Shown one piece after another: positions 34,000-44,396 of a stretch of 64,000 nt of DNA. The first letter of the stretch is position 1. Each line of letters opens with the position of its first letter. The notes under the pieces are model-generated. The model made no database searches, was not told the DNA's origin, and saw nothing but the letters and a program-made list of their open reading frames with translations. A program made the position numbers and the translations under genes. The stretch comes from Anaerozeibacter quisquiliarum (GTDB lineage Bacteria; Bacillota; Clostridia; Christensenellales; Aristaeellaceae), in assembly GCA_051162045.1 (NCBI GenBank), contig JBISDI010000002.1; one strand, given 5' to 3'.

Positions 34000-35577
34000 C
34001 TACGCGTCCATCCGGAAATAAGCCACCTGCTCCTTGAGCAGTTGCGCCTGACCCAGCAGCTTCTCGCTGGCGGCCGAGCTCTCCTGCGACGAGGCCGAGT
34101 TGGATTGCACCACTTGCGTGATCTGCTCAAGGCCGATCCGCAGCTGCTCGATCCCCATCGCCTGCTCGTTGGACGACACGGCGATCGAGTCCATCAGCCC
34201 CGCCGCCTCCTGCACAAGCCGCATGATCTCCTTGAGCGCCGTCGCCGTGTCCTGCGCCACCTTAGAGCCCGCCGCGGTCTTGACGATCGACGCCTCGATC
34301 ATAGCCGTGGTCTCCTTGGCCGCTTCGGCCGAGCGTGCCGCCAGGTTGCGCACCTCCTCCGCCACCACCGCGAAGCCCTTGCCGTGCTCGCCGGCGCGCG
34401 CCGCCTCCACCGCCGCGTTCAGCGCCAGGATGTTCGTCTGGAACGCGATGTCGTCGATCACCTTGATGATCTTGGAGATGTTGCCCGACGCCTCGTCGAT
34501 CTGCGACATCGCCGTCAGCATGGCGTTCATCTTGGCGTTGCCCTGCTCGGCCCGATCCTTGGTGGTGTCCGACAGCGTGTTGGCCTGCGCCGCGTACTGC
34601 GCGTTCTGGCCGGTCTTGGCCGCGATGTCCTCGAGCGAGGCGTTGAACTGCTCGACCGCGCCGGCCTGCTCGGCCGAGCCCTGCGACAGCGACATGCTCA
34701 TCGACGAGACCTGGCCCGCCGCCGTCGCCACGTACGCCGACGCGTCGTTGATGCCGCCCATGGTCTGGGCCAGATGGCCGGCGAAGCGGTTGATCGACCC
34801 CGCCATCATGCCGATCTCGTCCTTCGACTTGACATCCAGCCGCGCGGTCAGGTTGCCCTCGGCCAACTCGTCGACCATGCGCGCCGTCAGATTCAGCGGC
34901 TTTGCGATGCCCGCGATGACCAGCCCGGCCAGCACGACCGTCACGGCGATCGCGGCCACGTCGATGGCGATGCTCGTGATGGTGGTCCGGCTGATGTAGT
35001 TTTCGATCCGCGCCATTTCAAGCTCGATCGCACCTTGGATGTTCTCCTCCGCCTCGTTGAGCTGCATGCGGATGTCGTTGAACTCCTCGTACAATGGGGT
35101 ATTGAGAAAGCTCATCGACTTCCAACCGACGTCCAGGATGTCCTTGGCGTCCTGAACCCATTGCCCGCAGCGCGCGCAAAAGTCGGCCAGGTTTTCGTGA
35201 ACCGTACGGCCGGAATTCGCATGCTTCGACGCGCCCCAGACCGCCGCGTCCCGATCGACGATCGCAAGCGCCTGGCCCGCGCGGTCGAGCGCCTGACCGG
35301 CTTCGGCCTCAAACGAGGCGAACAATTCCTGCTTGCGCTCCAGCGATATCCCCGAGCGCCCCACCTCCTGATAGTAGGACATCGACTGATAGAGGTCGCG
35401 GTCGGCGTTCAGGATCAGCTCCATGCTGGCGAGCCCTTCCTCATACAGCGCCTTGCGCATATCGCTCGACACGTCCCGGATGCTGTTCACCGCGAGCGCG
35501 GTCACCAGGATGGCCCCCAAGACGGGAATGAGCGCCAACAATAAAAGCTTCGCCCGTATCCTCATGTTCTTCAGCAC
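34000..35577 (-). CDS. Methyl-accepting chemotaxis protein
   Basis: A 525-residue chemoreceptor. Helix 1 (about 8-30), a 150-residue four-helix-bundle sensor, helix 2 (about 185-210, VAAIAVTVVLAGLVIAGIA), HAMP (about 212-262) and a signalling domain whose hairpin tip reads IDDIAFQTNILALNAAVEAARAGE and GKGFAVVAEEVRNLAARS. Q/E methylation-type sites flank the hairpin. There is no CheR-tether peptide at the end (YFRMDA). The start is uncertain: GTG 35577 has AGAGGAG nine bases upstream, GTG 35622 has none. No other chemotaxis genes are in the window. Confidence 0.9.
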   Translation of the reverse strand: MLKNMRIRAKLLLLALIPVLGAILVTALAVNSIRDVSSDMRKALYEEGLASMELILNADRDLYQSMSYYQEVGRSGISLERKQELFASFEAEAGQALDRAGQALAIVDRDAAVWGASKHANSGRTVHENLADFCARCGQWVQDAKDILDVGWKSMSFLNTPLYEEFNDIRMQLNEAEENIQGAIELEMARIENYISRTTITSIAIDVAAIAVTVVLAGLVIAGIAKPLNLTARMVDELAEGNLTARLDVKSKDEIGMMAGSINRFAGHLAQTMGGINDASAYVATAAGQVSSMSMSLSQGSAEQAGAVEQFNASLEDIAAKTGQNAQYAAQANTLSDTTKDRAEQGNAKMNAMLTAMSQIDEASGNISKIIKVIDDIAFQTNILALNAAVEAARAGEHGKGFAVVAEEVRNLAARSAEAAKETTAMIEASIVKTAAGSKVAQDTATALKEIMRLVQEAAGLMDSIAVSSNEQAMGIEQLRIGLEQITQVVQSNSASSQESSAASEKLLGQAQLLKEQVAYFRMDA

Positions 35578-35706
35578 TGCGCGCAACTCCTCTGCTTTGT
35601 CTTTTACCCCATCGGATGCCACGGCATCCGACTCAGGTCTTCGCGTAACTGAGCACTTATTTTATATATCGGGAGTCCGCTCGACATGTTTAGTTCAAAA
35701 ACAAGG

Positions 35707-35740
35707 CACACGGCGCCCCGGCCAACCGGGGCGCCGTGTG
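35707..35740 (-). terminator. Intrinsic terminator of the TRAP permease gene
   Basis: CACACGGCGCCCCGG with CCGGGGCGCCGTGTG (15 bp, CCAA/TTGG loop) is followed on the minus strand by CCTTGTTTTTG. It stands 53 bases past the permease stop. Confidence 0.8.
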
Positions 35741-35792
35741 TCTTCGATCGGTTCCATACCAACCGGGATCAGGGATGCGGCAATGTAAGGTA

Positions 35793-37997
35793 TTATGCCG
35801 CGGCGCCGCGCTCGCCCTTGATGAGCCTGCCGATCATCACAAAGGGATCGGCGAGGAAGGCAGTCAGCTTCTTGCCGGCGGACATGCCGTCGTAGTAGTT
35901 GAACGAGGGCTCGAGCCGGCCGCCCAGGCGCTTGTTCTCCAGCCACTGCCACAGCGCCGCCACCGCAAACAGCCCGATGCCGATCAAGTCGGTGACCAGG
36001 CCCGGATCGATCAGCATCAGACCCGCCGCCAGGAACATCAGCCGCTGAACCCAGTTGGCCCGGCGGGTGAAGTAGCCCTCGAGCGCCACGCCCACCCCCA
36101 TCATGCCGATCAGCGCGGTCACGGCCATCTGCAGGATGTTCCACCACTCGGCCCCGATCATCAGCATCTTCTCGTTGTAGACGAACATGTAGGGCACGAG
36201 GAAGGCCGCGATGGCGAGCTTGGTGGCGTTGAAGCCGGTGCGCATGGGCTTCGATTTGGCGATTGCGCTGCCCGCCATGGCCGCCAGCGCGACCGGCGGC
36301 GTGATGTCGGCCACGATGCCGAAGTAGAACGCGAACATGTGGGCCGTCAGCATGTGGCAGCCCATCACCTTCATGACCGCCGGGGCCATGATCGTGGAGG
36401 TAATCAGGTAGTTGGCCGTGGTGGGCACGCCCATGCCCAGTATGATCGAGGCCACCATGGTCAGCATCAGCGTCAGAATCTGACTGCCGCCGGCGATGTC
36501 GATCAGGCCGTTGCCCATCTTGAGCCCGAGGCCGGTCAGCGTGATCGTTCCCACGATGATGCCCGCCATACCGCAGGCGATCGCCACGCCGATTACGCCG
36601 CGCCCGCCGCCGGCAAGCGAATTCAGGATGTCGATCCCGGTCTGCTTAAAGGCGCCCGCCAGCGACAGGTCGGCATTGGCGTCCGCGGCCGCCTGCTTCT
36701 TGGCCTGCGCGAAGACCTGAATGCGCCTGAGCATGCCGCAGAACGCCGCCGCCGCGGTACCCACCAGCGCCGAGTAGACCGGCGTGAAGCCCGCGGTCAT
36801 GAAGTAGATGATTACGACGAGCGGGATCACGAGATAGCCCCGGTCGCGGAAGATCTTCGAGAACACCGGCATCTGGTCCTTGGGCAGGCCCTTGAGCCCG
36901 TACTTGCGCGCCTCGAGGTCGACGATGATCCAGATGCCCGCAAAGTACAAAAGCGCCGGGATGATCGCGGCCTTGGCCACCTCGGTGTAGCTGATGCCCA
37001 CCGACTCGGCCATCAAAAACGCCGCCGCGCCCATGACCGGCGGCATGATCTGCCCGCCGGTCGAGGCCGCCGCCTCCACCGCGCCCGCAAACTCGGGCCG
37101 ATAGCCCAGCTTCTTCATCATCGGAATCGTGAACGAGCCGGTGCCCACGGTGTTGGCCACCGACGAGCCCGACACCGTGCCAAACAGCGCGCTTGACAAA
37201 ACGGCCACCTTGGCGGGACCGCCGCGCCGCCCGCCCGCGATCGAGTTGGCCATCTCGATGAAGAATTCGCCCACGTTGGTGGTTTCGAGGAAGGCCCCAA
37301 ACAATACGAACAGGAAGATGAACGTGGCCGACGCGCCCAGCGGCGTGCCCATGATGCCCTCGGTGGTGTACACGAGGTAGCTGATAACGCGGGTCAGCCC
37401 GAAGCCCCGGTGCGCCAAAAAGCCCGGCATCGAGCGCCCCGCGAAGGTGTAGACCATGAACAGCGTCGCGATAATCAGGATCGGGTAGCCGACCACCCGC
37501 CGGCAGGCTTCGGCCAGCAACAGGATCAACAGGCCGCCGACCGCCATGTCGAACAGGAACAGGCGGTAGCCCGCCGGATCGATCGCCGGATCGAACTTCT
37601 TGCTGATGCGCATCGCCAGTTCCACATGCTGGGCGGCGATGTACAGGCAGCAGCCGAACGCCGCGAGCGCAAGGGCTATGTCGTACCACGGAATGCGGCC
37701 CGTGCTCTTGCGCATGCCCTTGGCGGCGGGGTAATAGATGAAAGCCAGCATCAGCACGAACCCCAGGTGCAGCGGCCTGAGCTGCGTCGCGGGAATCTTG
37801 GCGGTGAATGCCGCGTACAGCTGCACGAGCGAGAACAGCACGCACAGCGCGCTGACCAGCAGCTTGCGCGAGCCTACAAACAGCCGCGTGGCCGATTCCC
37901 GGTCGTACTTGGCCATGACCTCGTCAAAGTCGAGTTCCTGTTCCGGCTGGAGCCCCGCCTTCTTAAGATCGTCGGGCTTCTTCGCCCCCTCGTTCAT
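35793..37997 (-). CDS. TRAP transporter fused 4TM/12TM permease
   Basis: A 734-residue membrane protein in which the small (DctQ-like, about residues 45-165) and large (DctM, about 170-680) TRAP subunits are fused. DctM landmarks: GAFLETTNVGEFFIEMANSI, GTVSGSSVANTVGTGSFTIP, GGQIMPPVMGAAAFLMAE and GMGVPTTANYLITSTIMAP. Fused permeases of this sort normally work with TAXI-type binding proteins and use a Na+ gradient to import organic acids or glutamate; no binding-protein gene lies beside it here. ATG 37997 follows GGGAGGTG. Na+ import would couple to the Na+ pump encoded upstream. Confidence 0.9.
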   Translation of the reverse strand: MNEGAKKPDDLKKAGLQPEQELDFDEVMAKYDRESATRLFVGSRKLLVSALCVLFSLVQLYAAFTAKIPATQLRPLHLGFVLMLAFIYYPAAKGMRKSTGRIPWYDIALALAAFGCCLYIAAQHVELAMRISKKFDPAIDPAGYRLFLFDMAVGGLLILLLAEACRRVVGYPILIIATLFMVYTFAGRSMPGFLAHRGFGLTRVISYLVYTTEGIMGTPLGASATFIFLFVLFGAFLETTNVGEFFIEMANSIAGGRRGGPAKVAVLSSALFGTVSGSSVANTVGTGSFTIPMMKKLGYRPEFAGAVEAAASTGGQIMPPVMGAAAFLMAESVGISYTEVAKAAIIPALLYFAGIWIIVDLEARKYGLKGLPKDQMPVFSKIFRDRGYLVIPLVVIIYFMTAGFTPVYSALVGTAAAAFCGMLRRIQVFAQAKKQAAADANADLSLAGAFKQTGIDILNSLAGGGRGVIGVAIACGMAGIIVGTITLTGLGLKMGNGLIDIAGGSQILTLMLTMVASIILGMGVPTTANYLITSTIMAPAVMKVMGCHMLTAHMFAFYFGIVADITPPVALAAMAGSAIAKSKPMRTGFNATKLAIAAFLVPYMFVYNEKMLMIGAEWWNILQMAVTALIGMMGVGVALEGYFTRRANWVQRLMFLAAGLMLIDPGLVTDLIGIGLFAVAALWQWLENKRLGGRLEPSFNYYDGMSAGKKLTAFLADPFVMIGRLIKGERGAAA

Positions 37998-38027
37998 AAA
38001 AAGCACCTCCCGTTAGCATTGCACTTA

Positions 38028-38056
38028 ATCTTAACATTTTTGTGTGATTCAAGCAA
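38028..38056 (-). promoter_or_regulatory. Promoter of the TRAP permease gene
   Basis: On the minus strand TTGCTT (38056-38051) and TAAGAT (38033-38028), spacer 17, about 30 bases before the ATG. Confidence 0.55.
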
Positions 38057-38134
38057 GGTGCAAATATGTTAAAAAGCAATTGTGACCGCCAATCGACAAT
38101 TTTTGGCGCGCGTGTTAGTTTCCCCCGAGATCGA

Positions 38135-38163
38135 TTGACAGCCCGCGCGCGATCTTCTACAAT
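38135..38163 (+). promoter_or_regulatory. Promoter of the FtsH-type protease gene
   Basis: Consensus TTGACA (38135-38140) and TACAAT (38158-38163), spacer 17, 30 bases before the ATG. No CIRCE or CtsR element is seen around it. Confidence 0.85.
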
Positions 38164-38192
38164 AGCGCCTATAGAAGCGAAGGAGCATGCGA

Positions 38193-40049
38193 ATGAACAA
38201 CAACAACAAACCGTTCAAGCCGCCCACCAACCGCTGGATATACATAGCGATCGCCATCGCCGTGATGATGGCGCTCAACTACTACGCCATGTCGAGCATG
38301 ATGTCCCCCGAGGTCAAGACGGTGGAATATTCTGACTTTGCCGACATGGTGGCCAAGGGTCAGGTGGAAACCGCCGAGATCGGCGCGTCGATCATCAAAT
38401 TTACCGGCAAGGCTATGGGGCAATGGATGCCGACCCGATACCAGACCAACGCGGTGAACGACCCCAACCTGGTCGAGCGGCTGCTGCACGGCGGCGTCAG
38501 GTTCGGCGGCGAGGATCCCCGTTCGTTCTCGCTGCTAGGTCTGCTGGGCGTACTGATGCAGTTGGCCATGTCGGGGCTTCTGATCTTCATGCTCGTGCGC
38601 ATGTTGCGCGGCACCGGCGGCGGGATCGGCGCGATGGGGCTCGGCAAATCGGGCGCGAAGCTCTACGAGCTCAACGAGTCGCGCAAGATGTTTTCCGACG
38701 TGGCCGGCCAGGACGAGGCCAAGGAGGCGCTGAGCGAGCTGGTCGACTTTTTGCATCAGCCGGAGAAGTACAAGTCCATCGGCGCGAAGTTGCCCAAGGG
38801 CGCGCTGCTCGTGGGCCCGCCCGGTACCGGCAAGACGCTGATCGCCCAGGCGGTCGCGGGCGAGGCACGCGTGCCGTTTTTCTTCGTGTCGGGCTCGGCG
38901 TTTGTGGAGATGTTCGTGGGCCAGGGCGCGGCGCGGGTGCGCGACTTGTTCAAGCAGGCCGGCGACAAGGCGCCCTGCATCGTGTTCATCGACGAGATCG
39001 ACGCCATCGGCAAGAAGCGCGACACCATCGGCATTTCGGCGAACGACGAGCGCGAGCAGGCGCTCAACCAGCTGCTGGCCGAGATGGACGGCTTCGACCC
39101 GAACAAGGGCATCGTGGTGCTGGGCGCGACCAATCGCCCGGAAATCCTCGACAAGGCGCTGCTGCGCCCCGGCCGGTTCGACCGGCGCATCACCGTGGAC
39201 CTGCCCGACCTTAAAGGGCGCGAAGCGGTGCTGCGCGTGCACGCGCGCCCGATCACGCTGGCCGCCGACGTAGACCTGTTCACAGTCGCCAAGGCCACTG
39301 TGGGCGCGAGCGGCGCGGACCTGGCGAACATCATGAACGAGGCGGCGCTGCGCGCGGTGCGCGTCAAGCACAAGGCCGTGGAGCAAAACGACCTCGAAGC
39401 CGCGGTCGATACGGTCATCGCGGGCAGCGAGCGCAAGAGCCTGGTCGTGCCCGAGAAGGAGCGGCGCATGATCGCCGCCCACGAGATCGGCCACGCGCTG
39501 GTCGCGGCCCGGCAGAAGCACGCCGCGCCGGTCACCAAGATCACGATCATCCCGCGCACCTCGGGCGCGCTCGGCTACACGATGCAGGTGGACGAGGACG
39601 AGCATGTAATCAACTCGCGCGAGGACCTGCTGGCCCGCCTACGCGTGTACGCGGCCGGGCGCGCCGCCGAGGAGTTCGCGTTCGGCACCAGCACCACCGG
39701 CGCGGCCAACGACATCGAGCAGATGACGAAGCTGGCGCGCGCCATGATTACGCGCTTTGGCATGTCGGACGAGTTCGGCATGATGGCGCTCGAGACCGGG
39801 GCCGGCCAGTACCTGAACACCGAAGGGCAGATGAGCTGCTCGTCCGACACCGCCGCGCGCGTGGATCACGAGGTGGCCTTGCTGGTCAAGCAGGCATACG
39901 AGGACGCCACGCGCATCCTGAAGGAGAATTCGCAGAAGCTCTACGAGCTATCGAGCGTGCTGCTCGAGAAGGAGACGCTGCTCGGCGACGAGTTTATGGA
40001 GATACTGAACCGGCCCGCCCCCGAGGCGCCGGTTGAACCGGAGGCGTAA
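38193..40049 (+). CDS. ftsH: FtsH-family ATP-dependent membrane zinc protease
   Basis: A 618-residue membrane AAA+ protease. Helix 1 (about 15-35) and helix 2 (about 115-140) bracket a short extracytoplasmic domain; the AAA module has Walker A GPPGTGKT, Walker B CIVFIDEID, the pore FVEMFVG and the second region GRFDRR; the peptidase has the zinc motif HEIGH and the downstream TGAANDIEQMTKLAR segment. It degrades misfolded membrane proteins and some regulators. ATG 38193 is seven bases after AAGGAG; ATG 38187 is too close. The extracytoplasmic part and the Gln/Asn-rich start differ from canonical FtsH, so it may be a paralogue. Confidence 0.92.
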   Translation: MNNNNKPFKPPTNRWIYIAIAIAVMMALNYYAMSSMMSPEVKTVEYSDFADMVAKGQVETAEIGASIIKFTGKAMGQWMPTRYQTNAVNDPNLVERLLHGGVRFGGEDPRSFSLLGLLGVLMQLAMSGLLIFMLVRMLRGTGGGIGAMGLGKSGAKLYELNESRKMFSDVAGQDEAKEALSELVDFLHQPEKYKSIGAKLPKGALLVGPPGTGKTLIAQAVAGEARVPFFFVSGSAFVEMFVGQGAARVRDLFKQAGDKAPCIVFIDEIDAIGKKRDTIGISANDEREQALNQLLAEMDGFDPNKGIVVLGATNRPEILDKALLRPGRFDRRITVDLPDLKGREAVLRVHARPITLAADVDLFTVAKATVGASGADLANIMNEAALRAVRVKHKAVEQNDLEAAVDTVIAGSERKSLVVPEKERRMIAAHEIGHALVAARQKHAAPVTKITIIPRTSGALGYTMQVDEDEHVINSREDLLARLRVYAAGRAAEEFAFGTSTTGAANDIEQMTKLARAMITRFGMSDEFGMMALETGAGQYLNTEGQMSCSSDTAARVDHEVALLVKQAYEDATRILKENSQKLYELSSVLLEKETLLGDEFMEILNRPAPEAPVEPEA

Positions 40050-40059
40050 CATGGCGCAC

Positions 40060-40293
40060 AAGGCCGCGCGCGCGCCCCTCCGGGGGGTTTGGAGGGCCGA
40101 GGCCCTCCATGTTCAATCGCAGGTGCCGGCTCCGCCGGTGCCTGTGGACTGCGATAAAGGGCGAGCTTGCCCGCCCGACTCGGAATCATTTCTGCCAGCC
40201 GGATTGCGCGCGGAAAACCCCGCGGGGTTTTCAGCAATCCGGTTCCCCCGTAATCCCTCCCTCGCATCCGGCCGCGGCCGAATGCGAGGGAGC
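40060..40293. repeat. Cluster of nested inverted repeats between ftsH and the exporter gene
   Basis: Within about 235 bases are at least four dyads: GGAGGGCC/GGCCCTCC near 40091-40108; ATCGCAG...CTGCGAT enclosing CCGGC/GCCGG near 40116-40156; CCGGATTGC/GCAATCCGG (40199-40242) enclosing the 18-base palindrome AAAACCCCGCGGGGTTTT (40214-40231); and CTCCCTCGCAT/ATGCGAGGGAG (40258-40293) which includes part of the next ribosome site. The first could terminate ftsH. The whole resembles a REP-type or small non-coding structured element. Confidence 0.6.
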
Positions 40294-40296
40294 GGA

Positions 40297-41034
40297 ATGG
40301 ACGCGCTGTCCACGGCGCTCGATTTGGGCGAGCAGATGCTGATCTGCGGCGCGGAGGTGCGCCGGGTGGAAGACACAGTCGGGCGGATCGGCCGCGCCTA
40401 CGGCGCCAAGCGCGCCGACGTGTTCAGCGTCACCAGCAGCATCGTGGCCACCCTCGATATGGGGGGCGGCGCGTTGTTCACCCAAACCCGGCGCATCCAT
40501 GATCAGAAGATCGACCTAAGCAGGCTCGACCGGCTCAACGCGCTCTCGCGGGAAATCTGTCTGAACCGGCCGGAGCGCGGCGAGGTGTGCGCGGCGCTCG
40601 AGCGCATGCGCGAGCTACCCGGCTACGACCCGGCTCAGCAATGCCTGATCTACGCGCTGATTTCGGGCGCGTTTTCGCTGTTTTTCGGCGGGGGCGCTAT
40701 GGACGCGCTGCTGTCGGCCGTGATCGGCGCGGGGCTGCGCGTTGTGGTGGGCGCGGCCGAGGGCATGCGCCTCAACCGCATCCTGGCGGGTTCTCTGGGT
40801 GCGTTTGCGGGCGGCGCACTGGCCATGCTGGCGGTGCGGCTGGGGCTGCAGGTCAGCTTCGACAAGGTCGCGATCGGCAATATCATGCTGCTGACCCCGG
40901 GCCTTACGCTGACCAACGCGCTGACCGATATGCTGTCGGGCGACACGCTGACCGGGCTGATTCGGCTGATCGAGGCGATGGTGACCGCGGTGGCGATCGC
41001 GCTGGGCTTTGCGCTGGCGGGAGGACTGCTGTGA
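40297..41034 (+). CDS. Threonine/serine exporter, N-terminal-domain subunit (ThrE/DUF1212)
   Basis: A 245-residue protein. The first 110 residues are the hydrophilic ThrE amphipathic domain (LDLGEQMLICGAEVRRVEDT, the GAEVxRVE motif, then VFSVTSSIVATL), and the rest carries five membrane helices with NIMLLTPGLTLTNALTDMLSGD. With the next gene it makes a split ThrE-type exporter; the pair is common in Firmicutes. It probably exports threonine, serine or related compounds, but the substrate is not proven for this group. ATG 40297 follows GAGGGAG, which is part of an inverted repeat that could hide it. Confidence 0.85.
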   Translation: MDALSTALDLGEQMLICGAEVRRVEDTVGRIGRAYGAKRADVFSVTSSIVATLDMGGGALFTQTRRIHDQKIDLSRLDRLNALSREICLNRPERGEVCAALERMRELPGYDPAQQCLIYALISGAFSLFFGGGAMDALLSAVIGAGLRVVVGAAEGMRLNRILAGSLGAFAGGALAMLAVRLGLQVSFDKVAIGNIMLLTPGLTLTNALTDMLSGDTLTGLIRLIEAMVTAVAIALGFALAGGLL

Positions 41035-41474
41035 ACGCCGCGCTGTCGCTCTCGGCGGTGTTTTTCGGTTCGCTGGGGTTTGTGCTGCTGTTCAACGTAC
41101 GCGGGCGCAACGTACTGCCGGCGGCGCTGGGCGGGCTGATGGCCCACGCGATGCTGTTGGCGGCACTGGCGGCGGGGCTGGGCGAAGCGGCGTCGACCGC
41201 GCTGGCGTCGTTGGCCTCGGCGCTGTACGCGCAGGGGATGGCGCGGCTTAGGCGCTCGCCCGCGACCCAGTTTCTGGTGCCAGCGCTGATCCCGCTCATC
41301 CCCGGCGGGCTGTTGTACCATACGATGCTGAGTGCGGTGTCGAGCGACTGGCCGGCGTTTGGCGAGGGCGGCGCGCGCACGCTCACGCTGTCCGGCGCGA
41401 TCGCGGCCGGTCTGGCGGTGGGCGCCGCGTTTGGCGGCGCGCTGCGCATGCGCGGAAAGGGCGAAGGCAAATGA
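41031..41474 (+). CDS. Threonine/serine exporter, C-terminal-domain subunit (ThrE/DUF3815)
   Basis: A 147-residue membrane protein of four or five helices with the family segment FLVPALIPLIPGGLLYHTM. It starts at GTG 41031, overlapping the stop of the partner gene (GTGA), with GGAGGA upstream. Translational coupling suggests a fixed ratio of the two exporter subunits. Its end overlaps the Nudix gene start by four bases. Confidence 0.85.
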   Translation: MNAALSLSAVFFGSLGFVLLFNVRGRNVLPAALGGLMAHAMLLAALAAGLGEAASTALASLASALYAQGMARLRRSPATQFLVPALIPLIPGGLLYHTMLSAVSSDWPAFGEGGARTLTLSGAIAAGLAVGAAFGGALRMRGKGEGK

Positions 41475-41941
41475 TCAATACCACGCTGATCTATGTGGAA
41501 AAGGACGGGCAGTACCTGATGCTGCACCGGATCAAGAAGCAAAACGACCTGAACGAAGGCAAGTGGGTGGGCGTCGGCGGTAAGTTCGAAGACGGGGAAA
41601 GCCCGGAGGAATGCGCGAGGCGCGAGGCGCTGGAAGAAACCGGACTGACGCTCACGCGCATGCGCTACCGGGGATTGGTGACATTCGTGTCGGACAAATG
41701 GCCGACCGAGTACATGCACCTGTTCACCGCCGACCGATTCGAGGGCGCATTGAGGGTCTGTGACGAGGGCGAGCTCAAGTGGGTGGACAAAGGCGCGGTG
41801 TCCGGGCTCAATCTGTGGCCCGGCGACCGGATCTTCTTTGAATTGCTGGAAAAGGATATGCCGTTCTTTTCGCTCAAGCTGCGCTACGAAGGCGACCGGC
41901 TGGCCGAAGCCGCGCTCAACGGCGATCCCATGAAATATTGA
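41471..41941 (+). CDS. Nudix hydrolase (MutT-like, 8-oxo-dGTP diphosphatase type)
   Basis: A 156-residue Nudix protein. The Nudix box is complete: GKFEDGESPEECARREALEETGL (written in two parts: GKFEDGESPEECA, RREALEETGL; about residues 37-59), with the REALEE metal-binding glutamates. The N-terminus NTTLIYVEKDGQYLMLHR and the later LWPGDRIFFELLEKD match the Firmicutes MutT/YtkD-like group that cleans oxidised nucleotides. Coupled to the exporter genes by a four-base overlap, and followed by peroxiredoxin, which supports an oxidative-damage role. Confidence 0.88.
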   Translation: MINTTLIYVEKDGQYLMLHRIKKQNDLNEGKWVGVGGKFEDGESPEECARREALEETGLTLTRMRYRGLVTFVSDKWPTEYMHLFTADRFEGALRVCDEGELKWVDKGAVSGLNLWPGDRIFFELLEKDMPFFSLKLRYEGDRLAEAALNGDPMKY

Positions 41942-41952
41942 GGAGGTGTCCC

Positions 41953-42429
41953 ATGCTGCCCGTCAACACCCCCGCACCCGACTTCGAGCTCCTCAACCAG
42001 GACGGCGTGCCCGTCAGGCTCAAGGACTTTCGCGGCAGGAAGGTGGTGCTGTACTTCTACCCCAAGGACAATACGCCCGGCTGCACCCGGCAGGCGTGCG
42101 CGTTCGCGCGCGAATACCCGGCGTTTGAGGAGGCGGGCGCGGCGGTGATCGGCGTCAGCCGCGACAGCGTCCGCTCGCACAGGGGTTTTGCCGACAAGCA
42201 CGCGCTTCACTTCATCTTGCTGTCCGACCCTGATCTGACCGTGCACCTGGCCTACGACGTGCGCAAGGAGAAAAAGCTGTACGGCAAGCTGTCGATCGGC
42301 ACGGTGCGCACCACCTACCTGATCGACGAAGCGGGCATGATTACGCGCGCGTACGCCAATGTCAAGCCCGACACCAACGCCGGGCAGATGCTCAAAGAAA
42401 TCGCGGCGCAGCAGCCGCCCATTTGTTAA
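41953..42429 (+). CDS. bcp: Peroxiredoxin of the BCP/PrxQ group
   Basis: A 158-residue thiol peroxidase. The active site is YPKDNTPGCTRQACAFA, with the peroxidatic Cys after TPG and a second Cys five residues later, the atypical two-Cys arrangement of BCP. Supporting Arg is in VRTTYLIDEAG. It reduces hydrogen peroxide and organic peroxides with thioredoxin. ATG 41953 follows GAGGAGGTG just after the Nudix stop, so both come from one message. Confidence 0.9.
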   Translation: MLPVNTPAPDFELLNQDGVPVRLKDFRGRKVVLYFYPKDNTPGCTRQACAFAREYPAFEEAGAAVIGVSRDSVRSHRGFADKHALHFILLSDPDLTVHLAYDVRKEKKLYGKLSIGTVRTTYLIDEAGMITRAYANVKPDTNAGQMLKEIAAQQPPIC

Positions 42430-42455
42430 ATCCCTTGGAATTTCACAAACCGCGC

Positions 42456-42484
42456 TTGACAGTGCCGGACGCACATGGTATAGT
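42456..42484 (+). promoter_or_regulatory. Promoter of the ilv-leu operon
   Basis: TTGACA (42456-42461) and TATAGT (42479-42484) with a 17-base spacer. Transcription should start near 42491, shortly before the leader peptide. Confidence 0.85.
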
Positions 42485-42513
42485 CCATCAAAATCCGTCT
42501 TGAGGAGACAAAC

Positions 42514-42609
42514 ATGCTTCAACTGTCCGTCGTCGGCATCCTGGTTATTATGATCTCCGGCCTGATTCTAATTAGGGCCGGGGATACAGGTTGTTGTACG
42601 CGCGGATAG
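42514..42609 (+). CDS. ilv-leu operon leader peptide, 31 residues
   Basis: ATG 42514 with GAGGAGA upstream opens a 31-codon frame ending TAG 42607-42609. Thirteen of 31 residues are branched-chain: five Leu, three Val and five Ile, mostly packed in residues 4-20 (LSVVGILVIMISGLILI). That is what a ribosome-sensing leader for Leu/Val/Ile supply looks like. It ends RAGDTGCCTRG. The coding bases just after the Ile/Leu run (42576-42585) can pair with the terminator arm downstream. Confidence 0.8.
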   Translation: MLQLSVVGILVIMISGLILIRAGDTGCCTRG

Positions 42610-42653
42610 GGGCCCTAGGGCCCAAGAAGCGAATCAATGCTTGATCCCCTGCC
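42576..42653 (+). promoter_or_regulatory. Antiterminator pairing of the ilv attenuator
   Basis: GGCCGGGGAT (42576-42585) is complementary to ATCCCCTGCC (42644-42653) at nine of ten positions. The second segment is also the left arm of the terminator, so the two structures exclude each other. A stalled ribosome on the Leu/Ile/Val codons would leave 42576-42585 free and favour this pairing. GGGCCCTAGGGCCC (about 42610-42623) forms a separate palindrome in between. Confidence 0.65.
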
Positions 42654-42678
42654 GAAGTGCAACGCATCGGCGGGGGAT
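42644..42678 (+). terminator. Attenuator terminator before ilvB
   Basis: ATCCCCTGCCGA (42644-42655) pairs with TCGGCGGGGGAT (42667-42678, one wobble) around an 11-base loop and runs into TTTTTATAT. It lies 35 bases after the leader-peptide stop and 36 bases before ilvB. Confidence 0.88.
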
Positions 42679-42713
42679 TTTTATATACAGCAATACAGCA
42701 AGGGGGATTCTCA

Positions 42714-44381
<1,668 letters not shown>

Positions 44382-44396
44382 GAAGGGGGGCAGAGC

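Noticed and set aside
40033..40296. 88-residue N-terminal extension of the ThrE-type exporter
   Set aside because: It is translated from the palindrome cluster, is Pro/Arg/Ala-rich in no known domain, and ATG 40297 has GAGGGAG.
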